Shown here one piece after another: positions 42,401 to 54,395 of a stretch of 64,000 nt of DNA (within the stretch, counting starts at the first letter, position 1; each line of letters opens with the position of its first letter). The position numbers and the translations under genes were made by a program. The notes under the pieces are model-generated. The model was not told where the DNA came from. It did no database searches and saw only the letters and a program-made list of their open reading frames with translations. The DNA lies in contig JACAAK010000001.1 in assembly GCA_025093985.1 (NCBI GenBank), forward strand, positions 2,914,001 to 2,978,000. The letters are read 5' to 3'. The DNA comes from Calvatia gigantea (Eukaryota; Basidiomycota; Agaricomycetes; Agaricales; Lycoperdaceae).

Positions 42401-43554
42401 TATGTGACACTCTTCCATTACGCTCTCCGATTGATGCTGATTCTTTGTGGTTCTCGGGGAGATTCAAAATTGCATTGAACGACCTGAATAGATGCGTGAG
42501 AGGTAAAACCTGTGATGGATTGTGCTCTTGCCGCCACCCTTGCCGCATTACTGGATGAGTAACATTTCGGAGACATCGGCTACCGAAAATTACTTGAAAC
42601 GTTCGAGTATGGCAACTTCTTAGATCCTGAAGAGGGGGGGGGGGGAAGAAGTAGCGCTAGCATTCTATGATGGAGGACACGCCTCTCCGCACAGACAACG
42701 ACCCGGGCAGGCAGCAAAATCAAATTTAAACCATGTAAGTAAGATTACTTCAACTCGGACACATTTCCTGACCCGAACGCGCTTGTCTATTACATTGGCA
42801 AAAGGAAACCACAATTCTCTTTCCTGACAAAGGGAATCGGGGTGACAATTGACATATTCTAGAACATTCATGACTGGACAGGGTGGTTCGGGCCAGCGAC
42901 GCGGGATCTCAGCTACACTTCAACAAGGGAGTTACAAAAGGCTTGCCTCCGGTTATTCTCCCTTGCCGCACCGGCTCACATATAGGTTGATTGAAGGTGT
43001 TTCTAGGCGTTACGGAGCGAAAAGGACTTCCCGGTTAAGACGCCACAGCTAGTATTACACTTTGAGGCCAAAACACAACCCTAGCCGAGTCAGTGGAGGC
43101 TATTGTTCGGCGTTCAACATTTAATATTCAGGAGATTGTCGGCGATCGCGAGACAAGAGCTAACACCAGCGTAACATCAGTTCTTACCTTGTAGTGTCCA
43201 GAATGGCTATGCACATGGCACGTTCCGCGGACTTACGAGGAAGAATCAAAAAGTGAACAGAGAAGGCACTGCATGTGCTTTAATTTGAATATTCACAGTG
43301 ATTTATTCTGAGGAAATGTACAAATAATGGAAAAATGTTGCCTTTATATAGAAGGTCCGCCTATATAAGGCAAAAGGTTCAGAATTTACTCATAATAACT
43401 TATAACCATAGGATTAATGGTAAAGCACACTCAGTGAAGGGGGATGTTGTGATTTAGTACGTGTTTACTTGTTTGACACCTCCACCTCAATACCGACATT
43501 CGACGCTACAACTTCCTCCGATTGTGATTGGCACAAATATGTCGCTATCAATAT
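39497..43554. other. 4-kb stretch without a recognisable gene
   Basis: Only short, incoherent frames occur. Small features: a 9-bp-stem hairpin AGTTGGGAG/CTCCCAACT at 41893-41921; a G tract near 42637-42646; a 19-bp sequence at 42107-42125 recurring at 53310; and a tRNA-B-box-like GTTCGATTC on the minus strand near 39545. It may be old transposon debris. Confidence 0.45.
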
Positions 43555-44132
43555 TTATTTTCTCATCCACTTTAACGTATACGAAGTACACCACAAGTAG
43601 ATCAGACAGTTGCTAATCCCTTCGAGGTTAAGGTTGATGGGGTTGCAACCGAGGGCGAGGAGTCCACCCTATGAATGTATGAGTGGTTTTTTTCCCTACA
43701 AAATGAAATGAATCACTTACAAAGGTGTTGTTGGTGCAGCAGGCTGGTTGAGCAGAGCTAGGATTTCAGTCAGCGGGAGATCCCGTTATCGGGAACCGGA
43801 AGGATTACCAGGAAGTGCCTCCGACACCGACAACGGAAATGGAGCTGCAAGTCACTGAAGAACTTAAGTTGCCATAAGACTAGAAACAGTGTGGACAACT
43901 CACAGCCAATGGGGCCGGTGATGGGACCGAGAGAGATCCCAAGGAGTCGTTGCAACAAAGCAGTAGTGGGGTCGCTGATTTAAATCATTATTACAATGTT
44001 AGATCAGTAAAATGGAATTCCCGGGTATCAACCATACACTCTGAAGGCTGTTGCAGCAAACGATGTCGCCGGTGTTGCAACCACCGTCACGGGGAACGGC
44101 GACGCCGAGTGCGACGGTGGAGAGAAACGCAT
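43555..44132 (-). pseudogene. Class I hydrophobin locus 1, frame-damaged
   Basis: A TATAAAAG box (about 44200) precedes ATG 44132. Exon 1 contains the hydrophobin sequence FLSTVALGVAVPRD, then CNTGDIVCCNSLQS, but this lies two bases out of frame with the ATG. Later exons are in order: [47 protein letters not shown] and GGLLALGCNPINLNL. All eight Cys (C-CC-C-C-CC-C) are present in the DNA. The usual stop after NLNL is GAA here, extending the protein to 43555. Exon 1's ATG frame is open but would lose the first three Cys. Hydrophobins are secreted and coat aerial hyphae; this copy probably does not make one. Confidence 0.75.
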
Positions 44133-45062
44133 ATTAGAGAATAGCTTTGAAGACTGAGTACTGCTGATTCAGGTCTGGGCTTTCCCCCTCGTTCTGCGCC
44201 TGCTTTTATACCGATACTGGCCCACTTCCTTTGCCCTCATCTTTCTCACTGATCTATCTTATTCAACTAGTCCTTCAACAGATTTTCCCAAACATCAAAC
44301 AGCATTACGTCCCTGAAGACACCTTCACATCAAGACACGAGTACCGAAGGGCTTCGAGTTTGTGGCATCCAGTCGCAGCGTCGCAAGCCAGGCGATGAAT
44401 ATTTGTCATGCACCCTGTTATCTCCAGATCTCCCACCGGGAGATCTTCCACACTCCCTCCGCTCATGCTTGCGGTGATGTGGTACTTCTTTCTTGCCCTT
44501 GCCCCGGGGAACTCCTGCCAGGGCACGGTTAAGCTGAAGCATCGGCCGAGGTGTGGGACCGCAAAATTCATCGAGTTGCTGGGGATAGGCTTATGGTAAC
44601 CCATTATTCATTGCACACTCCTCTGCACACGATCACATCTCGGGTTCATCCGTCTGTATGGTGGTAGGATATCGGGGCGACCCCCTCCTTCCATGTCATA
44701 AGCAGGTCTGATTATATTCAGCTAGAGGGTTTGACTACTGCAGACACTGATCTCATGGCCGACCCCGGAAGCCCCCAGGCTGCCAGCCGGAATGGGGTCC
44801 TGTTACCGCTCGAGCGGACGGCCCCTGTGGTATGACAAACCTCACAAAAGAGAACTACAGGAGTAAATCTGGCAGGACTTTCATGGCTTTCTCAGACTGT
44901 CACGATTCAGGCATGGGTAAAGTGAATGCGATGTGTCATATATTGTTTTCTTATTTGTGTAGCATTCAAGCAAAACAAACTATCATTCGAACAACCATGC
45001 CGCTAAACACGCTACCTGGAGCGACATAACCACCGAGGAGCATTTGGAAATAGACGAAACTC
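44133..45062. other. Spacer between hydrophobin loci
   Basis: It contains the promoter of locus 1 and the 3' flank of locus 2. No other gene is recognised. Confidence 0.5.
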
Positions 45063-45552
45063 TTAGAGGTTAATGTTAATGGGAGTGCAGCCCACGCTGA
45101 TGAGACCATTCTATTAAGGGGTGCTTCAATTTTTGTCTGCCAAGGAACCCGAAAACCCTTACAAATTCATTGCCAGTGCAGCAGACGGGTTGTGTGGAAC
45201 AAGAAGTACCGCCAACGCCGATGACGGAAAGAGGGCTACAGTTGACTGTATTCTATGAGTAAAGTTTTTCTGGGTCAAAGGACACTACACTTACAGCCAA
45301 CGAGACCGGTAATCGGTCTAAGGACAATGCCGAGGAGACCAGCCAAGATGGCGGTGCTAGGATCGCTGGTCTAGATTATTGTGATAAGCTAGGTGAATAG
45401 GAACACCAAGTTGTAGCCATCAAAGCTCACAGATTAGGACGGTGGTGCAGCACTGGGTATCCCCGGTGTTGCAATCGCCCTCAGTACGAGGGACCGCTGT
45501 GGCAGCGGCAATGACGGGGAGGGCAAGATTGAAAGCAGTAGCGAAAATGCAT
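45063..45552 (-). pseudogene. Class I hydrophobin locus 2, exon-1 frame shifted
   Basis: A TATAAAAG box (about 45640) precedes ATG 45552. The signal-peptide-like FATAFNLALPVIAAATAVPR and CNTGDTQCC lie one base out of frame with the ATG, whose own frame stops after 23 codons. Exons 2-4 are clean: [62 protein letters not shown], stop at 45063-45065. All eight Cys are present. The ATG frame and exons 2-4 agree in phase; only exon 1 is displaced. One or two sequencing errors could produce this, so a living gene is possible. Confidence 0.75.
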
Positions 45553-46382
45553 GTTTGTTAGGTGAGTGAAGTTTTGTGAAGACTGTGAACAGGTGATTCG
45601 AGTCTGGTTCCTCTCCTTGCACCTTTACTGCTTTTATAACCCTCCAGACCCTTCCTTGGTGTACGAAATATGCAAAATACGTCTGAAATGTTGAGGAGGT
45701 GAGCCAGTTCGCTCACAACATTCGCCTCAGGCATTCGTCGGACTTGTGGCATCCAATGATACCCTCCCATATATCCCCACGATGCTAATTTACCAAACTT
45801 TCCTTAATCTACTCAACGGCAGAGATTCTTCTTGTACTTACCCTATCCTCGCAATAGTAAGGGAGCAAACAATAAGCACATATTTCACCATGCATGGGTT
45901 TGGCAGCTTGGTATTGACTGAACTGCTCGTACCGAGTAAGTTGATGCGGTGTATTGGTCGAATGTTTGTTAAATTACGACATTAATCCGTGGGTCTTGCT
46001 TCTCAAAGGGTCTTAATAGCTCTTTGACTTCGAAGCGGAACATGAGCGGGAAAGATAAGGAATATCCATCATGCGAGGGCTTCGGTGCCGTTGTTAATTC
46101 CGTACATAAGTCGAGGATATTGTATGACGATTCCAGGCCTTCCCACCACGGACGGAGACAAGGGGGGTTTGTATAGGAGCTGTGATTTGTTACAACATTC
46201 TAGAATTTATTTCTGCCAGACAGCCTTAAGTCGGCTGCGAAATTATTTATGAACCTTGCACCTAATAGGTTCATTGCGCAGGGAATAACCTATTGTTGGT
46301 AGATGACTTACTCCGAGGACCAACGCTGTGGCTTGGTTATCAGGAGACCCAAGGCCGTTGGTGGAGATTGATCGTGAGTTCC
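45553..46382. other. Intergenic
   Basis: Promoter of hydrophobin locus 2 at its left edge; otherwise nothing recognised. Confidence 0.45.
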
Positions 46383-47369
46383 TCAATCTATTATCATTGG
46401 TTTAAGCACTGTGACGGCCAAGAAATTTCCAAGATAGCCTATAATTGAGGAGAACATAGATGAGACTCGAGGTAAAACGGTACCGATGCATACCCTTGTG
46501 TAGGAAAAAGCGGGTACCGGAAGCGGCCTGAAGGTGCTTGGATTTTCTCCCAGAACTTTCGAAAAGGACAATGTGTAGGGCAACCCAAGTGGGACCGGGA
46601 TGCCTTGAGGCCAATCATGGCATGCATGAGCTGTGGGCTTTGGCATCCCAGAGAAACACCAATAAAACCCATTGTAGCGTGGAAGAACGCAGAGAAAATT
46701 TGACACTTCCGCACGGGATTGTGTTGGGTAAAGGACCCTTTGGCAGAGCGAATTAACTCCACGATTGAAGACGTGTCTGGTCAATCCTTTACGCTGGGAA
46801 ACAGTATGTCGTGTTTGGCATATGCCAGCCGAACGTGATAGAATAACAGAAAACCGCATGTTCGAGTGTAGGTCATAGAACGCGGCTGTGGCATCGAACT
46901 TAACAAGGTTTGGTAAGCGGGGTAGTTGAATACTACTTGCCATATTGGGAAAGATGATTGTTCTCAAGGATTCGCAGTCAAGTTGAGCATCGTTTTCAGT
47001 TTGGTCAAATAAAGTGTGCGGGCGGCCACAGGGAAAGCAGTATATCATACTCCTGCCTGCAAGTGACATGATTCGCTTCCAAAACCCTCGGATTTCAGTC
47101 GATGGGAGTTTGGGTGCCCCAAATGCATCGTCCTGGGTCCGTAAGAACGTGGGGTTTTGGATGACCAGAGGGCTTGCCGATATGTTATCGCAAACCGTGC
47201 TTTGTTCGACCTTCACAGGAAGACCCGAAGCTTGCTTGGGGACTGTCCTTCTGGTTACGAAATGACAGAATGAGTGGGGAGCACACGGTGGGATTTCAAT
47301 GGCTGAACAAAGCAAATAAAAAGTAGCACCCAGGTGAGTGGTTTCACTCCAGTTTTCGTTACACAACAA
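46383..47369 (-). other. Long open frame of unclear status (328 codons)
   Basis: A long uninterrupted minus-strand frame begins beside the hydrophobin locus 3 start, with no ATG at its beginning; the first internal ATG that could start a large product is near 47090. It includes LRTIIFPNMASSIQLPRLPN LVKFDATA, faintly like an F-box/LRR C-terminus. There are no clear domains or introns, and it may be a chance frame or gene remnant. Confidence 0.2.
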
Positions 47370-47371
47370 AC

Positions 47372-48126
47372 ACGCGTGTCATTTCTGCTACTTCCATCCT
47401 CGCCCTTTCTGTTGCCGCTTCTGCAACCACTATTTTGCCTCGCGACGACTGCAACGCTGGAGAAGTTCAATGTTGCTCCAGCGTGCAAAGCGTAAGCCTC
47501 TGTTGAGTCTATAGTTTTACCGCATCATTCACAGGCAATGCAGGTCACCGCTCCAGGAGTGGCCCAGGTCCTTGGCGGCCTCAGTCTTCTTGGCCTTCCT
47601 ATCAATGTTGATGCCGTCCTTGGTGTTGAAGGAACTAGATAAAATATATTGGGAGGCAAAAGAGCGGGGATACATCAACATGAACTACCGTATTTATAGG
47701 ATTCGGGTATGTCTAGCACCTAATGTCTAATGTCTAATGGGACCCACAAGGGGACAATGGGGTGTACGGACATTGATCCGATTGTCCATGGGAATCATGG
47801 ATTCCAACACTTGGTGCCACCAATACTTTCATCGGTTGTGAGTTCTGAGCATTCGTTGCGCTCATCGAGGAAGTCTGAAAAAAAATCTGTAGTGACTTGC
47901 AGCCCTCTTTCCAGTTGTCGCCGTGGGTGGAAATTCTTGGTAAGAATATGTTCGTAGTTGGCGCCAACCGCGCTAACGTGGGTCACTCCAGCTCGACGCA
48001 GCCCGTCTGCTGCACCGATAACTATAGTGTAAGTCATTCGGTTGATCTGTTTTATCTCAACCGTCTAGCTCAACGAATCCACAGAGTGGGATCCTCTCCA
48101 CTGGCTGCACTCCCGTCAACATATAG
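47372..48126 (+). pseudogene. Class I hydrophobin locus 3, degraded
   Basis: Exon 1 reads RVISATSILALSVAASATTI, LPRDDCNAGEVQCCSSVQS from ACG at 47372, where ATG is expected. After an intron comes AMQVTAPGVAQVLGGLSLLG. A long intron-like gap (about 270 bp) is followed by TCSPL, a one-base insertion, then PVVAVGGNS. An intron at the same place as in locus 1 splits the fifth Cys codon. QPVCCTDNYS and a final exon ending TGCTPVNI-stop (48124-48126) follow. The opposite orientation to loci 1 and 2 suggests an older duplication. Lost start plus frameshift make it a pseudogene. Confidence 0.75.
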
Positions 48127-48369
48127 GTAGTCAGTGCTTGGAACATTTAATTCGAATTGAGAATATACCGGAAGTCAGAACCAATGCTGAGTTGTCAATC
48201 TTTGATAGTCCATGAATACTCAAGCCTTCCGCTGTGGACGCGGCTACTGGTAGGTCGAGAGAAGCGAATGGCTTACTTGCAACTAATCCATTATCCGGGA
48301 CTCGAGTACAATACAGCATGTGATGATGAATGAAACAGGGGCAGAACTCGAAGTGTGGGCACAACGAAA

Positions 48370-49896
48370 TTATGGATGACGACCCGTGACCATATGGTCC
48401 GGTGATTCGCTAATGTACATGTTGGTATGTGTTTCAATAAGATGTTGGATTTGTTGCTTGTCAAGCAGCGTAGTCTTCATATGGGCACGCTGATTTAGCC
48501 AGGAAACGTCAGTTTATCTCAGATTTGTTATTCGAGATCAATCGTACTAGAGCAAATCCGACGCCTCGGTATACCCACCCCCAAATTTCCTTGAACTCGG
48601 GGTGGGTTCTATCCACAGTTCGTTGCAATGTTGGATCCTTCGCCCTGCAGAGGTGCTCTAGTGACGCCTTTTTGATGAGCTGGATAAATAGTTTGATTTG
48701 AGATTAAGATCAAGGAAGGGTGTGACGGAGCACCTCACATTTTTATTCGCTCGTTCTACTTCAGTTTCCTCCGGTCCAGAGCCCTTCCCCAGTTCATTTG
48801 TAAACGATGCCTTTCTCTTTAAAGTACTTCCAAACACATCCTCCTTGTCTCTTTCCTTTTCCTTGGCCTTCCCTTTAACCTTTCCCGGTAGTGGAGGTAC
48901 TTTGAAGACCTTATCTACAGTATCACTTGACTTTGGTAGTTCTTTTGTGTTCCCGTTTGTTAGCTTCTGCCTCTTGGTGACGATACCTCCGTCTCCAGGT
49001 AACGACATAAGTGCCAGGGCGCTGCTACTCGAACTAGCAGTCCGTTTGAGATCTCTTGTCAGGCTACCCGTGCCGATGCTCTTGGTTCGACTGAGGATGG
49101 GCGGTCGTCGTGGTATTGGATCGTCAGGCCTTGGCACGCGGCTTGGTGCTGGCTTTTGGGGAGGGTGCGGTGTTATACGAGCAACTCGCAATTTGGTTAC
49201 ACGGGTATTGGATGTGTTGACCTGGCCGAAGACCACGATATGGGTTGTTTCGGGACCATCTAAACCAATTGTCAACAATTGGGGGTGCCAGTAGATTACC
49301 AGACACACACCAGTATCTCCTAAAGCAATCTTCACACCAAACTCTGACCTAAAACCAGAAGGTAGGTCGGAAGTCGGTCGGGAGGTGGATGCAGGAGGGT
49401 ATGGCAGCAGGCAGAATATATTTTCAAAGTATATTTTAGATAATGTAGCACGAGGATGAATATCCCTAGCCAGCCATGGGCAATCAGATGTAGGTTTATG
49501 CACAGGTGGAGAACATACACACATTTCTATATTTCCACTCTCGTCTAGCCATACATCGCTGAGCTTGACCGTACCGAGGAATCCTAAACTCTGTCTTCCT
49601 CTCATACTCTCCAAGGCCAAGGCGAGCGGGTTATCCAGCAACTGGTGCTTCGTCGGAGATTCCAACCGAGCACTAAAGGTAAGACCATCAAGAAGTAGAT
49701 GGGAATCAGGTAAAGATAATGAGCCGCGATAGAGTGGGCGGTAACTGGGTGGGTGCGATGAGCTGGAAGGTGTCTGGAAGTCTACGTCCTTCCGCCGGGT
49801 ACTTGGCGTCACATTGGTTGCCCCGCCCAGTCTTTGTGGTGTGGAGGCAGTAGCAGAAACTGAGGTCATCGCGGAACCATTGGATATGCTGATCAT
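48370..49896 (-). CDS. Sld7 C-terminal-domain-like protein
   Basis: Exons 49896-48739, 48679-48548 and 48489-48370 give 469 aa in frame. The first exon holds a Ser/Pro-rich start, a middle with strands (LGFLGTVKLSDVWLDESGN, GVKIALGDTGVCLVIYWHP) and a basic disordered linker with NLS-like runs. The end, LIKKASLEHL ... RTHPEFKEIWGWVYRGVGFA, LRAHMKTTLLDKQQIQHLIE, resembles the C-terminal domain of Sld7, a Sld3 partner in replication initiation. The final exons are essential to this match. The family call is from memory of the motif and moderately sure; the rest is unassigned. Confidence 0.6.
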
Positions 49897-50637
49897 TCAC
49901 GTCAACTTCGGTCCAGGTATTAACTCGCAGGCGCATGCCGCGTCGCGTCACACAGTCACACGTGTGTTACGCGGACAGAACGTCTCATGTACTTATTTGT
50001 CTTGACATTGATCATGAAAAACGCCCCAGAGAAGAACACGACATCTTGGTATTCAATAATCCGCGCTTCGTCGGCATACCGTGTTAGTTTCTTGGATTTA
50101 TCCTGCTTTTAGGTATCTTGTGGACAACTACCATAAAGTGGTGTTGGGACCGTGACTTGGATACCAAGTTTCGGACAGAGATATCCAAATGCCGCTGGAA
50201 GCTCGTCGTGGAGCACGTCTGGAGCTTTGTCTACGTAAATCAACTTAACCTCAGGAGCCCGTCCTCGTCAAAACAGAAACTCCACTGACTTCTTCTGTTG
50301 CCCGAAGCCTCGTTATTCGCCGTGCTCTTGCTTCCACTTCTTGAACATGTATTTTAGACAAAGCCGTTCCCCCTCCTTCAAATCGAACGAACTACATCTC
50401 ACCCGATGTTACGGATGTTACGGTCGAAATTGCGGTGGTCATTTATCCTCCTCGAACATAGGACTCATTTCTAAAATTACATCAAGCGCCCCGGGCAAAT
50501 TGACCGGACCGGCGTTAGTGGTTACCATATGGTGAGAACAATATTTCCTGACATGCTATGTCCACAGAATAAATATACACTAATAACATACTTTTCCCTA
50601 GATGATCGGAATATTTCTTGTCTCCGCAGCCTCTATT
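49897..50637. other. Intergenic, nothing recognised
   Basis: About 740 bp. No coherent gene. Left part is the promoter of the Sld7-like gene. Confidence 0.5.
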
Positions 50638-51232
50638 TCACAACGAGGCATGACGTTGGACTCTTACATCAGTTGCTTCAAATGTAAGCTTCACAATTTT
50701 CCGGCTGTCAATTGTAATATCGTCGCTCTCTGGTTCTATCCTAGTTTTTGCGTGAGTTCGAAATCTAAAGATTCAAGGCCAAGAAAGAATTCACGTACTG
50801 AACCCGCACGGTCTTATGCCGCTCGAACTCGATAGGATGACTCGATCCCGGTATTACTCGCTGGATGCCTCGTATAATATACATTCCATTGAACACACCA
50901 CCCTAATGATGCTCCAACGTCGGTATGATTGATCCCCGTGTCGATGGAGGAAGGTGACTTACCCGATTAGTAGAAGGATCATGGGCCAACTCTCGCGTTT
51001 GTTGCCATGATACTTTCAACTTTGAGTCCTTCCTCAACGCCAACACCATTCCCTGAATGTCACCGAACCGAATAGGTTTTCCGTTAACGCTCGCCTCAAT
51101 GTCCTTCGAAAATGTATTGTCGACCGCCTGCAGTGCTGCATCATCGCTCGATGCTTCAAAAACATCTTTCATGTGTTGCATGGACCAGGAAGTTAGTGAT
51201 GTTAACGGGGTGAGCGACAGTGTAGTCTGCAT
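50638..51232 (-). CDS. Small conserved protein, 153 aa, unknown
   Basis: Exons 51232-50963, 50902-50799 and 50725-50638 join in frame. Sequence: MKDVFEASSDDAALQAVDNT, FSKDIEASVNGKPIRFGDIQ, LKVSWQQTRELAHDPSTNR, GGVFNGMYIIRGIQRVIPGS, DDITIDSRKIVKLTFEATDV. Size and alternating helix/strand pattern suggest a SnoaL/NTF2-like alpha+beta barrel (KDVFEA... opening, strand-rich end), but this is a fold guess. ATG 51232 gives a 20-residue leader; ATG 51178 is an alternative. Confidence 0.6.
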
Positions 51233-53544
51233 AGCGAAAGGGATCGAGATACAAGGAGGGAGTGAAGTTGAACACAAGGTCGGGTACCCCAGGGGAAGGA
51301 CGGGAAGATGTAAAAAATGGCAACCAACAATCCAGCAATATGTGCTTTTATATCAAAGTGGCAGCACCAGGATCCAGGGCTGGACCCAGTTATTACAGCC
51401 ATCTAGGGGCTCTGCCAAGCAGGGACAATGGTCCGTGACTCTTGGAACTCGCTTGGCGGGATTACATCCGGTTGACGACATATGCACATCTTTAGCTGCG
51501 ACCGCAAACTGACAACCACCGTACGTCGTTTGTGATGCCTTGATGAATGAATGACAAGATCTAAATGGATCGGGCTGAAAATACTTCAGCTTCTACAGAT
51601 CTATGATATCGATGTAGTCGTCATCCCTATGACCCATTCTCCCTTCACCACCGACAACACTTCGCAACGATATGTGACAACGGCCAGTAACCGGTTGGGT
51701 CCCCAGGGCCCAGGTTATCACCAGAGCCCCCTTGGAGCTGCCCCACCTGTCCGTGCCAGTATCAATAATGTCTGTCAATGAGTTATGGAGCTGTACCTCA
51801 CCAGGCTAATATTGTCTGTGTAGAGGTCGAAATTGGCCGCTGCCGCATAAGCTTCGGAACTAGATTACGGCGGTGGGCAGCACCTGCCCCATACTCTGAC
51901 TTATGGATTCGTGTTGACTGTTGTGTCAAATGTTTCCCCGCAAGAAACGAAATACTTATTGCAATCGTGATATGAACGGGTTACCCAAAAAGCAAGAGGA
52001 GATCTCCAACTGGAACGTAGTGGCTGTCAACTCCAGGTACGGTACCTTCCCCTGATTCACTCCACTTTCTCCTTTGATCGACGCAATCATTCGGTTTCAC
52101 CCGGGCGGAAATGATGACCACTTGTTCGCCAACACCCCCCACCTTCCCGAACCCCATTTGTCTGTTATGCCGTCGCTTTAAGACGTTTGAATGATGCCAG
52201 GTGAATCTTGGCCAGTCGCGTCTTTACACATCAAGCGCTACTTTGAGGGTCGAGAGGTATCCAGGTCGCACGTTTCGAGAGCACATGTTATTTGCATGAA
52301 ACACTTGACTCTTCCCAATGCTTTGATTGATTGTGTTGGCTGAGCTCTTGGCGTAGGTCAGAACCCATCTGGTTGCCTTGCACATCGACTGTGAGCCTCG
52401 GACGATGTTTGATTGGTAACCACTACTTACCAATTTCGAACATTGCATATCGAGAATCACCCCCCAAAGTATAAGTACCGATCGAGGAAAGAATCAGGGA
52501 CTTGATTTCGCTGGGACAAGGTCATGCGAGCTCTCGGATATTTACAGACTCGGATTGCGAGTCCTTTTTAGTGCAACTGGTTATTCTGGGCTCAAGGAGC
52601 ATGCATTTCTGTCGCGGATAGTCATCTCGTATGACTTCAAGCGCGGTATACTAGGTAAGTATCGCAAGCAGATATGGAGACATTCATCTTGAAACAAACG
52701 CAAACATCGGATCAACCCTGGCTCCCTTGGAAATTCGCCTGACTTGGCGAGCTTTTTTTTTTGGCTGGCCTCACTGAAGGTTCCTTCACGTTGGAAACCG
52801 GGGCTGAAGGACCGAAATCAAGGAGGACGCACCACCGATCCATTCCCGAATACCTGTGTTCTTCTGCTGATTCTAGAGTAATTACGTTGGGACACTTGGT
52901 AACCGCCCCGAAGACATCCGGAACAAACACCTTTTTCGCGAAAACTTCTCCCCCATCTCGAGGTTCAACAGAGGTCTGGACGGGATAGCCCGGTCCCACC
53001 TCATCCTCCCCCAATCCACCCCCCTATTCACCCCGAGTTGCACATACTCGTTTTAAATGCGGCGAGGTGCGGACCCGCCCAAGGGTGATTCTAATATCGG
53101 TGAAACTCCGTGACATAATAAAGTGGGCTCAAACGTTTAGCCTATAAGCTAAACTGAAAAAGGGTTAAAGGGGTTAACTGTCGAGCATGCTGTATCCAGC
53201 TCGCAAATGGAAATATTGGCAGTTGTCAAGGCCAAACTGCACGGCTGCAATCAAGTAATTTGTGGAACTTGCGATCAATGACTTATTCACGTTATGTGAT
53301 GGGGGACTGCTTGGCGACAAATATAGATCGATACCTCACACCGTCACCCAGACGTCCTACATTTACTGAGCTCGACTACTTATGAACAACCTACTATGCT
53401 CTATCTTCATCACCGCACTCCCAACTCATCTTAGGACGACCAAGTTTTTGCAAGGTTCGCCGTTCTCCCAGTCCGATGCCACTACCCTCTGACAGATGGC
53501 GGGTTCGTGACATATGAACATTCAATATCCAATGATCACATTCA
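51233..53544. other. 2.3-kb gene-poor stretch
   Basis: Only short frames with no recognisable protein. 53310-53328 repeats a 19-bp sequence of 42107-42125 with one mismatch. Confidence 0.45.
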
Positions 53545-54297
53545 ATGATCTCCACTGTCCAATTTCACATATGGACAGATACCTGGGACGCGATTCACCA
53601 ATCACTACCCCCTAATTCCGTTCACACAGTACCATTAAACATCACAGCCAGTGGGAACAATAGCTCTGACAGCACGATCTCGGTTTGGTCCTCCCGTGAA
53701 GCTATGTCATCAGTGGCTCAGGGAGACCGAGATCCTGAAGAGCAACAGGATATCCTTGGTCTCTTCTTCAAAGCCCCGTTCTCACAGGAGTCTGACGCAA
53801 GCGCATTCTTGGAATATCTTGGGCAAAGACTGGGTGGGAACCCCGACTCAGGGGTTTCGACTGTCGACTGTCGGGTATATCGGCGTCTCCATGGTCATGA
53901 ACCTAGGGAACTGCTTCCGGTACATCAAGGGATCGTAGTCGTAAATTGCATGACTCCTTCACGAGAAACAGAAGCATCTTTCAACAGGTGGTATTCCGAA
54001 GAGCACATATCCATGTTGAGCGCTGTCCCTGGGTGGCTCTCATCAACACGCTACACGCTCATCGACTCTACATATGTATCTGACGAGACAGGGAAAAAGG
54101 ATAAAAGTACACCAAGGTATCTAGCACTACACGAATGGGTCGACGACGGAGTCTTTGAGAGGGTTGAATACAAGTCTGCAGTGGATACACCTTGGAGGAC
54201 AGAGGTCATTGGATCAGTGCAGGAGAAACAAAGATTGGTGTTGGGATATTATGGAAAGCTGGACTATTTATTGCGCAACGGCTCTGGCGACCAGTAA
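53545..54297 (+). CDS. EthD-like dimeric alpha/beta-barrel protein
   Basis: Single exon, 250 aa from ATG 53545. Residues ~130-235 carry the dimeric alpha/beta-barrel pattern: GIVVVNCMTPSRETEASFNR, WYSEEHISMLSAVPGWLSST, RYTLID ... YLALHEWVDD. The WY-EH and PG-x-x-R layout is typical of EthD and related stress-responsive barrels. The N-terminal half may be a degenerate first barrel or may need an upstream exon. Such proteins occur near degradative or secondary-metabolism genes; the MFS gene lies just downstream, convergent with it. Substrate unknown. Confidence 0.65.
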   Translation: MISTVQFHIWTDTWDAIHQSLPPNSVHTVPLNITASGNNSSDSTISVWSSREAMSSVAQGDRDPEEQQDILGLFFKAPFSQESDASAFLEYLGQRLGGNPDSGVSTVDCRVYRRLHGHEPRELLPVHQGIVVVNCMTPSRETEASFNRWYSEEHISMLSAVPGWLSSTRYTLIDSTYVSDETGKKDKSTPRYLALHEWVDDGVFERVEYKSAVDTPWRTEVIGSVQEKQRLVLGYYGKLDYLLRNGSGDQ

Positions 54298-54395
54298 CTA
54301 GAGCAAATTGTTAGTCACTTGGTGGAGCACCCAATTTCATCCTCCACTCCTCTCCCCTGAACATCAGGAGGACGATGGGCAGAAACGTAATCACA

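Noticed and set aside
52712..53014. 100-codon minus-strand frame as a gene
   Set aside because: No ATG-supported start, no domain, and no linked exon in the surroundings.
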